Of a stretch of 14,858 nucleotides of DNA, positions 5,829-13,139 are shown piece after piece. The notes under the pieces were generated by a model, which ran no database searches, had not been told where the DNA came from, and saw only the letters and a list, made by a program, of their open reading frames with translations. Position 1 is the stretch's first letter; every line of letters begins with the position of its first letter. Location of the stretch: the NCBI GenBank assembly GCA_900551305.1, contig URVK01000016.1, positions 1 to 14,858 on the forward strand, given 5' to 3'. This DNA comes from an uncultured Collinsella sp. Lineage in GTDB: Bacteria; Actinomycetota; Coriobacteriia; Coriobacteriales; Coriobacteriaceae. A program made the translations under genes and the position numbers.

Positions 5829-7106
5829 ATGTCCACTAAGTATGCAATCGTTGGCGGTAAGCTCATCGACGGTACCGGCGCCGAGCCGGTCGAGAACTCC
5901 CTCGTTCTCGTCGACGACAACGGCAAGATCGAGTACGCCGGTGTTATGCAGGACCTTCCCGAGGGCGTTGAGGTTATCGACGCCGCCGGCAAGACCGTCC
6001 TTCCCGGCCTGATCGACACCCACCTGCACTTCTCGGGCAACCTGACCGACGATGACACCGATTGGGTCATGCAGCCGCTCCTCGAGAAGCAGGCCGTCGC
6101 CGTCAAGCAGGCCTACGACTGCCTCACCCACGGCCTCACCACCGTCTGCGAGATCGGCCGCTTTGGTATCCAGATTCGCGACTGCATCGACAAGGGCGTC
6201 TTTAAGGGCCCGCGCGTTCTGGCCACCGGCCTGGGCTTCTGCCGCGTTGCCGGCCACGGTGACTCCCACCACTGCACCCAGGAGCTCAACAAGGAATCCC
6301 ACCCCTGGGGAGACCAGGTCGATGGTCCTTGGGACCTGCGCAAGGCCGTCCGTCGTCGCCTGCGCGAGAACCCCGATGCCATCAAGATCTGGGCTACCGG
6401 TGGCGGCATCTGGCGCTGGGACTCCGGTCGCGACCAGCACTATTGCTCCGAGGAGATCCAGGCCGTGGTCGAAGAGGCCAAGATGGTCGGCATCCCCGTG
6501 TGGAGCCACTGCTACAACAACCACGCCGCTGCCTACGATTCCGTCCGCTTTGGCTGCGAGCAGCTGATTCACGGTTTCGATATCGATGAGCGCACCATGG
6601 ACCTCATGGCCGAGCAGGGCACCTTCTTCACCCCGACGATCGCCTTCCTGCCCACCTGGTACGCCACCTATCCGCCCGTCTACGTCCCCGAGCTGCACGA
6701 CAAGTACGAGGGCACCCTGGTCGAGAAGGAGCTGCAGCGCAACTACGACTGCCTGCGCGAGGCCAAGAAGCGCGGCGTCGTCATGACGATCGGCTCCGAC
6801 TCCTTCTCCTTCGTCACCCCGTACGGCACCTGCTCTATCGAGGAGATGTACGAGTTCGTCGACAAGATCGGCTTCACCCCGGTCGAGACCATCACCTGCG
6901 CCACCCTCAACGGTGCCAAGATGTGCCACATCGAGGACGAGACCGGTTCCATCGAGGCCGGCAAGTGCGCCGACCTGCTGGTCGTCAACGGTGACGTCGC
7001 CGCCGACATCCACGTGCTCAACACCGACAACATGGACGTCATCATGAAGGACGGTTGGATCGTCGAGGCTGGCACCTTTGGCGAGGCCAACAAATACAGC
7101 GCCTAA
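5829..7106 (+). CDS. Metal-dependent amidohydrolase (imidazolonepropionase/prolidase-like)
   Basis: 425 residues, full length for the COG1228-type amidohydrolase family: a TIM-barrel enzyme with a small beta domain built from both chain ends. Expected metal-site residues are all visible: His65 and His67 in DTHLHF, Lys186 in AIKIWATGG (the likely carboxylated bridging lysine), His227 in WSHCYN, His248 in LIHGFD and Asp324 in GSDSF. The lysine points to a binuclear site, as in Xaa-Pro dipeptidase-like and isoaspartyl-type members, more than to mononuclear imidazolonepropionase. It would hydrolyse an amide or a cyclic or peptide substrate in the cytosol; the exact substrate is unknown. There is no signal peptide. 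The C-terminal GSIEAGKCADLLVV is the standard family end. It follows the APC permease and has a strong ribosome site, aaggagg. Codon bias is very strong. Confidence 0.88.
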   Translation: MSTKYAIVGGKLIDGTGAEPVENSLVLVDDNGKIEYAGVMQDLPEGVEVIDAAGKTVLPGLIDTHLHFSGNLTDDDTDWVMQPLLEKQAVAVKQAYDCLTHGLTTVCEIGRFGIQIRDCIDKGVFKGPRVLATGLGFCRVAGHGDSHHCTQELNKESHPWGDQVDGPWDLRKAVRRRLRENPDAIKIWATGGGIWRWDSGRDQHYCSEEIQAVVEEAKMVGIPVWSHCYNNHAAAYDSVRFGCEQLIHGFDIDERTMDLMAEQGTFFTPTIAFLPTWYATYPPVYVPELHDKYEGTLVEKELQRNYDCLREAKKRGVVMTIGSDSFSFVTPYGTCSIEEMYEFVDKIGFTPVETITCATLNGAKMCHIEDETGSIEAGKCADLLVVNGDVAADIHVLNTDNMDVIMKDGWIVEAGTFGEANKYSA

Positions 7107-7109
7107 GAT

Positions 7110-7118
7110 ACCGTTTGT
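7110..7118 (+). promoter_or_regulatory. Single LytTR-like half-site match
   Basis: ACCGTTTGT at 7110-7118 agrees at all nine positions with the approximate LytTR half-site pattern, 108 bases upstream of the first histidine kinase gene. A weaker 8-of-9 match, ACAGTTTTT, starts at 7138. The 28-base distance is longer than the usual 21-22 bases between half-sites, so the match may be chance. Confidence 0.15.
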
Positions 7119-7147
7119 CGATGACTGGATGTAAAACACAGTTTTTG

Positions 7148-7162
7148 ATTGCATAATGCAAT
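7148..7162. promoter_or_regulatory. 15-bp palindrome, possible operator
   Basis: attgcat-a-atgcaat is a perfect odd palindrome between the amidohydrolase and the kinase gene, immediately before the terminator stem. The symmetry fits a dimeric repressor site, and the inner cataat resembles a -10 box, but no -35 box is seen at the right distance. Confidence 0.3.
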
Positions 7163-7163
7163 G

Positions 7164-7190
7164 GAGAGGGTCGCTTGCGGCCCTCTTTAT
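7164..7190 (+). terminator. Intrinsic terminator after the amidohydrolase
   Basis: agaggg (7165-7170) pairs with ccctct (7181-7186); the stem extends inward through a T-G pair and two GC pairs to a four-base loop, cttg. It is followed by tttatt. It lies 58 bases after the amidohydrolase stop and separates it from the kinase gene. Confidence 0.8.
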
Positions 7191-7217
7191 TGCTATGGGT
7201 GTGGTAGATAAAAGGGG

Positions 7218-8609
7218 ATGACGGTGGATTTAAACAGGCTGATTCTGGGCAAGAGTTACAACTCTACCAAGGTCTTTCGTACGGCCCAGCATGTGGTCCA
7301 GGCCATCCTACTCGGTGTTGTCGTTCCGGCGCTTATTCTGCTGCTTATCTGGGATTTAACCGATAATCCCAATCCCGTTCCGGGCGTTGTCGTTATTGCC
7401 GGCCTGGTCATGCTGTGCTTCTTTTTCTCGTATGTCTTTGTGGTCCCCGACGACCTCACATCGAGCGCAACCGACCGTACGCTCGCCATCGCATCAAAAA
7501 TATTCGCCTATACGTCGCGCGGCCTTACGCCCGAAGCGGCCCTGGGTGCCTCTAAAATTATCCTATCCGAGACCATCGCCTCCGCCATCTGCTTTACCGA
7601 TGGCAAACAGGTGTTGGCAAGCTGGGGCGAGGACTCGGCAAAGTGCCCTGCCGGCACCCCGGTAGTGCTCAAGACCACGCTCAACGTGATTGAGACGGGT
7701 GAGCAGAGCGTGTTTTCGCGTGACACCTCCAATGAGACGGGTGGCTATTTTCCCCGCCTGCGCGCCGGCATTGTCGCGCCGCTTACCGTGCGCGGGCATT
7801 GTGTGGGCACACTCGAGCTGTATTACCCCCGCCTGAGCAGCATCGATATGCGCCAGACGGCCCTTGCTTCGGGTTTTGCCGATCTCATTTCCACGCAGCT
7901 CGCCAGCTTTGAGCTCGAGCGCCAGGACGAGCTCACGGCTCGCGTTGAGCTACGCGCCCTGCAGTCGCAGGTCGACCCGCATTTTCTATTCAATACCATT
8001 AGCACGATTGTGTCGCTCGTTCGAACCGAGCCCGACAAGGCGCGATCGCTGCTGATCGACTTTTCCAACTACTATCGTCAGACGCTTTCTGATTCCGATA
8101 CGCTCACCACGCTCGAGCACGAGGTGGAACAGGGCACCCGTTATATCAATCTTATGCAGGCCCGGTATGGCGACGGCCGTCTGCGCGTTACGGTCGACAT
8201 CGACTTCGAGGTGCGCGACAGCCTGGTACCGCCGTTTATCTTGCAGCCGCTGCTCGAAAACTGCATCAAGCATGCGCAGCGCGAGACCGAGCCGCTTTCT
8301 ATTCGTGTTAGGGCTTTTGAGACCGATGACGGCTTGGAGATCATCGTCGAAGATGACGGCATCGGTATGAACGAAGAAGTCTGCGCGCATCTGTTTGAGC
8401 AGCATCGCCGAGAGGAGCCCGAGAGCATTACCGCCGACGGCTCCATCAAGCGAGGTTGCGGTCTGGCGCTCTTCAATGTGCTTCAGCGCATCCATTTCTT
8501 TTACGGAGAAGATTCTGGCATGCGCGTGAAGTCCCAGGAGGGCGTGGGAACACAGGTCATCGTTGAGTTGAACGGCGAGCCGCATGAGCCGGCGCCGCTA
8601 ACGGTGTAG
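7218..8609 (+). CDS. LytS-type sensor histidine kinase (pair 1)
   Basis: 463 residues. Two hydrophobic helices (about 26-45 and 57-76) are joined by a loop of about ten residues. A GAF-like cytosolic region follows (about 83-225, with FTDGKQVLASWG and GIVAPLTVRGHCVGTLELYY). The His_kinase (LytS/YehU) domain has phosphoacceptor His255 in QVDPHFLFNT, and the HATPase domain has the N-box LLENCIKHA (Asn348), EDDGIGM (378-384) and GCGLALFNVLQRI. It should autophosphorylate and pass phosphate to the regulator 38 bases downstream. The second kinase in this window (start 13136) has the same layout and is a paralogue. The start is uncertain: aaagggg abuts this ATG directly, whereas the in-frame GTG at 7224 has it at a normal six-base distance, so translation may begin there, two codons later. 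The signal is unknown. Confidence 0.92.
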   Translation: MTVDLNRLILGKSYNSTKVFRTAQHVVQAILLGVVVPALILLLIWDLTDNPNPVPGVVVIAGLVMLCFFFSYVFVVPDDLTSSATDRTLAIASKIFAYTSRGLTPEAALGASKIILSETIASAICFTDGKQVLASWGEDSAKCPAGTPVVLKTTLNVIETGEQSVFSRDTSNETGGYFPRLRAGIVAPLTVRGHCVGTLELYYPRLSSIDMRQTALASGFADLISTQLASFELERQDELTARVELRALQSQVDPHFLFNTISTIVSLVRTEPDKARSLLIDFSNYYRQTLSDSDTLTTLEHEVEQGTRYINLMQARYGDGRLRVTVDIDFEVRDSLVPPFILQPLLENCIKHAQRETEPLSIRVRAFETDDGLEIIVEDDGIGMNEEVCAHLFEQHRREEPESITADGSIKRGCGLALFNVLQRIHFFYGEDSGMRVKSQEGVGTQVIVELNGEPHEPAPLTV

Positions 8610-8647
8610 CACGCGGTTGGATTGAGAGAAAAAGAGGGGAAGCGCAT

Positions 8648-9382
8648 ATGTCCGAAGGCTGGAACATCTTGGTGGTTGATGACGAGCCTCCCATTAGGGC
8701 TGAGCTACGCTATCTGTTGGAAAAGGATACGCGTGTGGGACAGATTGCCGAAGCGGGCAATGTCACCGAAGCCGTGGAGTCGATTCTGTCGAACAAGCCC
8801 GACGTGCTGTTTTTAGACATTACCATGCCCGGTCGCTCGGGAATTGAGCTTGCCGAGACGCTGCAGAACCTAAAGACGCCGCCAGTCGTGGTGTTTGTGA
8901 CGGCATTTGCCGAGTATGCGGCTGATGCCTATAACCTCGATGCTGTCGATTACATCGTCAAACCGGTCGAGGATGCCCGCTTGTCAAAGGCACTCGACAA
9001 GATCGAGACCGCCCTGGGCGCTCGCCGTGTCGTCCATGCTCCGCGCCAGCCTTTGCGCCTGACGGTGGATCGTGGGGGCAAAAGGGTGTTCATTCCCGTG
9101 GCGGATGTCTGCTACTTTGAGGCGCGCGCCGATTTCTGCAACGCCGTCTGCGCTGAGGGAACATACCTGGTCAATGAGTCGATTTCCTCGCTCGAGCGGC
9201 GCCTGGCCTCCGAGGGCTTTATCCGTGTCCACCGCAGTTATCTGGTCAATTTGGAAGACGTGCATAATGTCGAGATCGGTTCCACGGGTCTTATGGAGCT
9301 CAGGCTCGATCGCGTAACCTCGACGGTGCCTGTGTCCCGTCGTCGCGCAGCCGAGGTCAAGGCGCACTTGGGGCTTGCGTAG
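8648..9382 (+). CDS. LytTR-family response regulator (pair 1)
   Basis: 244 residues, the usual size for LytR/AlgR-type regulators. The N-terminal receiver (about 5-120) has the acidic pair Asp11-Asp12, phosphoacceptor Asp57 in LFLDITMPG, Thr85 in FVTAFAEY and Lys105 in DYIVKPVE. The C-terminal LytTR DNA-binding domain (about 134-244) shows the typical FIRVHRSYLVNL (191-202) and PVSRRRA. When phosphorylated it would bind direct-repeat sites and activate transcription; partners in E. coli (BtsR, YpdB) control transporters, but the target here is not evident. The ATG has a gagggga ribosome site about seven bases upstream and follows the kinase stop by 38 bases, so the two are one operon. No clear terminator follows; only an 8-bp stem with one GT pair (9405-9435). 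Confidence 0.95.
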   Translation: MSEGWNILVVDDEPPIRAELRYLLEKDTRVGQIAEAGNVTEAVESILSNKPDVLFLDITMPGRSGIELAETLQNLKTPPVVVFVTAFAEYAADAYNLDAVDYIVKPVEDARLSKALDKIETALGARRVVHAPRQPLRLTVDRGGKRVFIPVADVCYFEARADFCNAVCAEGTYLVNESISSLERRLASEGFIRVHRSYLVNLEDVHNVEIGSTGLMELRLDRVTSTVPVSRRRAAEVKAHLGLA

Positions 9383-9415
9383 GCAGTCTGCATATCATCG
9401 TTTACCGCCGCAGGT

Positions 9416-9442
9416 TTGGCATGACCGTGCGGTGGGCATAAT
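9416..9442 (+). promoter_or_regulatory. Weak promoter candidate for the phospholipase-like gene
   Basis: TTGGCA (9416-9421) and CATAAT (9437-9442) each match five of six consensus bases but are only 15 bases apart, shorter than usual. The right arm of a hairpin (ccgccgca 9405-9412 with tgcggtgg 9428-9435) lies inside the spacer. Confidence 0.3.
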
Positions 9443-9474
9443 GGGTGACATCGAATGAAATCGAAAGGATCATT

Positions 9475-10419
9475 ATGCCCGCGCTCATTACGCATCATCT
9501 GTTTGGCGAGGAAAGCATCGACCGTCTTCCGCAGGGCGTTATTACGTCCGACGAGGAGCGCATCGCCTTTATCCTGGGAAACCAAGGTCCCGACCCGTTT
9601 TTCTTCCACATGCTCACGCCGCGCGTTTCCGACTGCACGTCGCTTGCTCAGGTCATGCACCGCTCGCGCATGTCGCGCCAGTTCTCGTGCCTGCGCGACG
9701 GCGTGTCGCACCTGCAGCCGCGCGACGCCAATCTGGGCCGCGCCTTTGCGCTGGGCCTGCTGTCTCACTATGTACTCGACCGCAATGCCCACCCCTTTGT
9801 CTATGAGCAGCAGTTTGGCATCGTGGAATCCGACTCAGAGCTTGAGGATTCGAGCAGTCAGGTCCATGCCGTGATCGAGAGCGACCTGGATGTACTGATG
9901 CTGCAGCTTAAACGCGATGGCGCTACGGTCGACGATTACCCGCCGGCGGGCGAGATCGTTACCACCGACCGTATCAATCGCGCTGCCGGCGTGCTGATGA
10001 GCTATGTTGCCGGACGCGTGTACGGCATTGACATTCCGGCGGGGGAGTACGGTGCCGCCGTTGCCAATATGCAGCGACTTTACCGCGCGATTGAGCCGGC
10101 CGACTCCGCAAAGACGCGCGCGATCTCGCTGGTTGAGGGCTTGGTGCACGACTACTCGCTGCTCGACGGCCTTGCCCATCGCGTGACGACGGAGCTGCCC
10201 GAGCGCACCGGTAACCTGGGCCATCTGACATGGAAGAATCCCTTTACCGACGAGGTCTCGAACGAGAGTTTCCCCGAGGTCTTTGATCGCGCGCTGGTCG
10301 ATTACGAGTGCACGGTCGCACGTTTTATCGAGACCGGTGACATGGATGCCGTGACCAGTCACGTCAACTACAGCGGTCGCGTGCTCAATGCCGATGAGGA
10401 GTTTGACCGCGAGGAATAG
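9475..10419 (+). CDS. Zinc-dependent phospholipase C-like protein
   Basis: 314 residues from the ATG at 9475, chosen because gaaagga lies five bases before it; an ATG 30 bases upstream in the same frame lacks one. The protein fits the Zn_dep_PLPC family (bacterial phospholipase C / S1-P1 nuclease fold): THHLFGEE (6-13), ILGNQGPDPFFFH (33-45), GLLSHYVLDRNAHPF (94-108) and HAVIESDLD (131-139). His7 or His8, Asp40, His98, Asp102, His106, His131 and Glu135 are candidate metal ligands. There is no signal peptide, unlike secreted phospholipase C, so it may act in the cytosol, and its substrate is unknown. Many such proteins in Gram-positive bacteria are annotated only by this fold. It stands between regulator 1 and the MFS gene with gaps of 92 and 101 bases, so co-transcription is possible but not shown. 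Confidence 0.75.
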   Translation: MPALITHHLFGEESIDRLPQGVITSDEERIAFILGNQGPDPFFFHMLTPRVSDCTSLAQVMHRSRMSRQFSCLRDGVSHLQPRDANLGRAFALGLLSHYVLDRNAHPFVYEQQFGIVESDSELEDSSSQVHAVIESDLDVLMLQLKRDGATVDDYPPAGEIVTTDRINRAAGVLMSYVAGRVYGIDIPAGEYGAAVANMQRLYRAIEPADSAKTRAISLVEGLVHDYSLLDGLAHRVTTELPERTGNLGHLTWKNPFTDEVSNESFPEVFDRALVDYECTVARFIETGDMDAVTSHVNYSGRVLNADEEFDREE

Positions 10420-10473
10420 GGCTCGTGCGTGCCCCTTTGCCGAATCCTTACCGGCGGTTCTGGACAATTGGGG

Positions 10474-10479
10474 TACGAT
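10474..10479 (+). promoter_or_regulatory. Possible -10 box upstream of the MFS gene
   Basis: TACGAT, preceded by ggg and followed by g, lies 41 bases before the MFS start codon. The same pattern (ggg, then a TANNAT-like hexamer, then g) appears before the phospholipase-like gene (9437) and the glycosyltransferase gene (11873). No matching -35 box is seen at 16-18 bases. Confidence 0.25.
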
Positions 10480-10520
10480 GAACTAACTGCATATCGGGCG
10501 AATACGAAGGGTCCCTGTCC

Positions 10521-11780
10521 ATGAAATACACCAAGCTCGAGCGTAACTGGGTTATGTATGATGTGGGCAATTCGGCCCTCGTGCTGCTCAATACCTCGGT
10601 GGTGCCCATTTACTTTAACGCCATCAATACCGGCGCTTCTTCGGCCGACCTGGTGGTCGCCTGGGGCAATGCGCAGACGATCGCCTCGCTGGTCATCGCC
10701 ATGCTCATGCCCATTCTGGGCGCGCTTGCCGACTACGCCGGCAACAAGATCAAGTTCTTCTTGGGCTTCTTCCTCACGGGCCTGGTGCTTTGCTTGGCGC
10801 AGGCTATCCCAATGTCCGCCATGGCATTTTTGACCGTGTACGTGCTGTGCACCATCGGCCTTAACTCTTCTATGACGTTCTACGACGCCATGCTGCCCGA
10901 CATTACCACCGACGAGCGCATGGACGTCGTGTCCAGCTCGGGCTATGCCTGGGGCTACATCGGTTCCACTGTGCCGTTCGTCATCTGCCTGGCGCTCATC
11001 ATGGGTGGCCCCGCTCTTGGCGTCCCTACCATGCTGGCAACGCGTCTGTCGTTTATCATCACTGGTGCCTGGTGGCTCATCTTTACCCTGCCGCTCATTC
11101 GCACCTATAAGCAAAAGTACGGTCGCGAGCGCGGTCCCGAGGACACTATCGGCCACATCGTGGGCGGTGTGTTCTCCGAGGTCGGACACACCATGCGCGA
11201 GATCGCCCACAACAAGACCGTGCTGGTCTACATGATTGCGTTCTTCTTCTATATCGACGGTGTGCACACGGTCATTTCCATGGCTACCAGCTACGGCTCC
11301 GCCTTGGGCATCGATTCGACGCAGCTGGTGCTGGCGCTGCTCGTTACGCAGTTCGTGGCCTTTCCGTCCGCCATCATCTACGGCAAGCTCGCCGGACGCG
11401 TGGGCACGCTCAACATGATCCTGGTGGCAGTCGCCGCCTACATGGGCATTGTGCTGTTCGCCGCGTTCTTCCTAAAGACCGCCTTTGAGTTCTGGGTGCT
11501 TGCCATTATGGTCGGCCTGTTCCAGGGCGGCGTGCAGGCGCTCAGCCGTAGCTACTTTGGTCGCATTATCCCCAAGGAAAAGTCCAACGAGTACTACGGC
11601 TTCTTTGACATCTTTGGTCGTTATGCAAGCGTCATGGGTACCTTCCTAGTGTCGGTCGTTACCTCGCTGACCGGCAACCCGTCGCTGGGCGTCCTTTCCA
11701 TTGGCGTGCTGCTGGTCGTTGGCTTTATGCTGCTGGTCCGCCTGTCCCGCATGACTCGGGCGGCAGAGCATGCCGCATAG
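10521..11780 (+). CDS. MFS transporter of the UMF1 / Atg22-like family
   Basis: 419 residues with about 12 hydrophobic segments, the normal length for the family. Several UMF1 signatures are visible: MYDVGNSA (12-19), LPDITTDE (125-132), GYAWGYIGS (141-149), FFFYIDGVHTVI (241-252) and QGGVQALSRSYFGRIIP (335-351), then YYGFFDIFGR. The family is related to the yeast vacuolar amino-acid effluxer Atg22; bacterial members are presumed exporters or permeases with unproven substrates. The central loop (about 195-232) is cytosolic and charged. The ATG is preceded by cgaaggg about ten bases upstream. It lies downstream of the phospholipase-like gene on the same strand; no functional tie can be read from the sequence. 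Confidence 0.88.
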   Translation: MKYTKLERNWVMYDVGNSALVLLNTSVVPIYFNAINTGASSADLVVAWGNAQTIASLVIAMLMPILGALADYAGNKIKFFLGFFLTGLVLCLAQAIPMSAMAFLTVYVLCTIGLNSSMTFYDAMLPDITTDERMDVVSSSGYAWGYIGSTVPFVICLALIMGGPALGVPTMLATRLSFIITGAWWLIFTLPLIRTYKQKYGRERGPEDTIGHIVGGVFSEVGHTMREIAHNKTVLVYMIAFFFYIDGVHTVISMATSYGSALGIDSTQLVLALLVTQFVAFPSAIIYGKLAGRVGTLNMILVAVAAYMGIVLFAAFFLKTAFEFWVLAIMVGLFQGGVQALSRSYFGRIIPKEKSNEYYGFFDIFGRYASVMGTFLVSVVTSLTGNPSLGVLSIGVLLVVGFMLLVRLSRMTRAAEHAA

Positions 11781-11836
11781 GAGCGAGCGGCTATTGTGCC
11801 TGTCCACGGTACTCTTTTGGGGTTATCCGCAATAAA

Positions 11837-11878
11837 CATTGCGACTTGCGAGCAATGATTTGCCCAAGTGGGTATGAT
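11837..11878 (+). promoter_or_regulatory. Hairpin and -10-like box before the glycosyltransferase gene
   Basis: An inverted repeat, cattgc (11837-11842) with gcaatg (11852-11857), lies just upstream of TATGAT (11873-11878), which reads as a -10 box with ggg before it. The inverted repeat would cover the -35 region and could be an operator. No consensus -35 hexamer is present, so activation by a bound protein is possible. Confidence 0.3.
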
Positions 11879-11894
11879 GGAATCAGCTAGGTCG

Positions 11895-11936
11895 CGGGGC
11901 GTCGCCTGTGTTTGGCGGCGTCCCGTTTTTGTGTTG
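11895..11936 (+). terminator. Terminator-like hairpin ahead of the glycosyltransferase gene
   Basis: cggggcgtcgcc (11895-11906) pairs with ggcggcgtcccg (11914-11925) as a 12-bp stem with two GT pairs and a seven-base loop, followed at once by tttttgtgttg. It ends about 15 bases before the glycosyltransferase start codon and 145 bases after the MFS stop. It is either the MFS terminator or, if the TATGAT box at 11873 is real, an attenuator inside the glycosyltransferase leader. Confidence 0.7.
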
Positions 11937-11951
11937 CAGGGAGGGTAAGGC

Positions 11952-13139
11952 ATGAACGCCACGGTCGTGATTCCAACGTATTGGGCGGGCGATGACGCTT
12001 GCGCAAACGCCCCTGGCACCTATGATCATTCGACGCGACTCAACGCCGACAATCCCGAACTCGACCGCTGCCTGGCCTCGCTTGAGCAGGTACGTGACAT
12101 CCCGCGCATCATCCTTTTGGTGGTCTGTCCCGTTTCTGCCACAGCCGATGTGTCGCTGCGCGTGCGCGAGATTGTCGACGCGCATCCCACGCTCAAGGTC
12201 ACCGTTGTCACCAACACCCAGGCCTCGCGCATCGCAGACCGGGTTGCTCAGATCGCGCCCAAGGGTTCGGGCGAGTGCGTGAGCCTGCGAGGCTACGGTG
12301 CCATCCGCAACATGGGGCTAGCCTGTGCCGCTGTGCTGGGGCATGACGCGGTTATCTTTTTGGATGACGATGAGACTGTCATCGACGCCGACTTTATGAA
12401 GCGCGCGACCTATGCGTTGGGGCAGCAGACACGTCAGGGCTTGCCGATCTTGGTCAAGAGCGGCTATTTCTACGATCGCGACGGCTCGCCGCTGGCTCCC
12501 ACGGACAAGGCGGGCATCTGCCATCGTTGGTGGACCAAGCGCATCGAGTTCAACCGTTGGATGAAAAAGGCGCTCTCGGGCACTCGCATCTCGCGCTCCA
12601 ACTACGTGTGCGGCGGCCTGATGGCCCTGCACGCCCGCGCCTTTACGCGTGTGGCCTTTGACCCGTTTATCACCCGCGGCGAGGACTTGGATTACCTCTT
12701 TAACATGCGCATGTTTGGCTACGACGTGTGGTTCGATAACGAGTGGACCGTGCGCCATCTGCCTCCGGAGTCCGAAAAGCGCTCACCGCGCTTTATGCAG
12801 GATGTATACCGTTGGTACTACGAACGGGCCAAGTTGACATTCGCCGCGCATCAAAAGGAGCTCATTCCCGTTACGGCGGCATCACTCATGCCCTACCCGG
12901 GCCCGTGGATTTCGCGCGAGCTCGACGACCGCGTGCGCAAGACCGCTATGGTCCGCAGCGTGTTTACCCGCGAGCATGAGGGCTACCTGCGCATCTGGCG
13001 CCATGGTATCGGCGAGGCAAAGGCCTATGCGCGCCAAAACGCTGCAAGCTATCTGCGTTTCCAGAGCTTTTGGCCCAAGATCATGGACGGGCTTTGGCGT
13101 GACGCACAACTGATCAGTATCCTGGAGGGGGCCGAATGA
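11952..13139 (+). CDS. Glycosyltransferase family 2-like protein (GT-A fold)
   Basis: 395 residues. The GT-A pattern is clear: N-terminal VVIPTYW (5-11), GYGAIRNMGL (114-123), the metal- and nucleotide-sugar-binding FLDDDETV (136-143), the acceptor-side CGGLMALHARAF (220-231), TRGEDLDYLFNMRMFGYDV (241-259) with candidate base Glu244/Asp245, and VRHLPP (267-272). There are no membrane helices and no signal peptide, so it would act at the cytosolic face, transferring a sugar to an unknown acceptor. The start has agggaggg about six bases upstream. Its last four bases overlap the next gene (ATGA), so translation of the second histidine kinase is probably coupled to it. A terminator-like hairpin precedes it. 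Family assignment is firm at fold level, not for donor or acceptor. Confidence 0.8.
   Translation: MNATVVIPTYWAGDDACANAPGTYDHSTRLNADNPELDRCLASLEQVRDIPRIILLVVCPVSATADVSLRVREIVDAHPTLKVTVVTNTQASRIADRVAQIAPKGSGECVSLRGYGAIRNMGLACAAVLGHDAVIFLDDDETVIDADFMKRATYALGQQTRQGLPILVKSGYFYDRDGSPLAPTDKAGICHRWWTKRIEFNRWMKKALSGTRISRSNYVCGGLMALHARAFTRVAFDPFITRGEDLDYLFNMRMFGYDVWFDNEWTVRHLPPESEKRSPRFMQDVYRWYYERAKLTFAAHQKELIPVTAASLMPYPGPWISRELDDRVRKTAMVRSVFTREHEGYLRIWRHGIGEAKAYARQNAASYLRFQSFWPKIMDGLWRDAQLISILEGAE

Noticed and set aside
5781..7154. Minus-strand open frame covering the amidohydrolase
   Set aside because: It is an antisense shadow with the same biased composition; the plus frame holds all metal ligands of the amidohydrolase family.
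9445..9474. Upstream ATG as start of the phospholipase-like gene
   Set aside because: It has no ribosome site, while gaaagga lies at a good distance before the ATG at 9475, and family similarity begins at MPALITHH.
10419..10434. Small gggc/gccc hairpin after the phospholipase-like gene as a terminator
   Set aside because: The stem has only four base pairs and is followed by a short, weak T-run, so I cannot support it.
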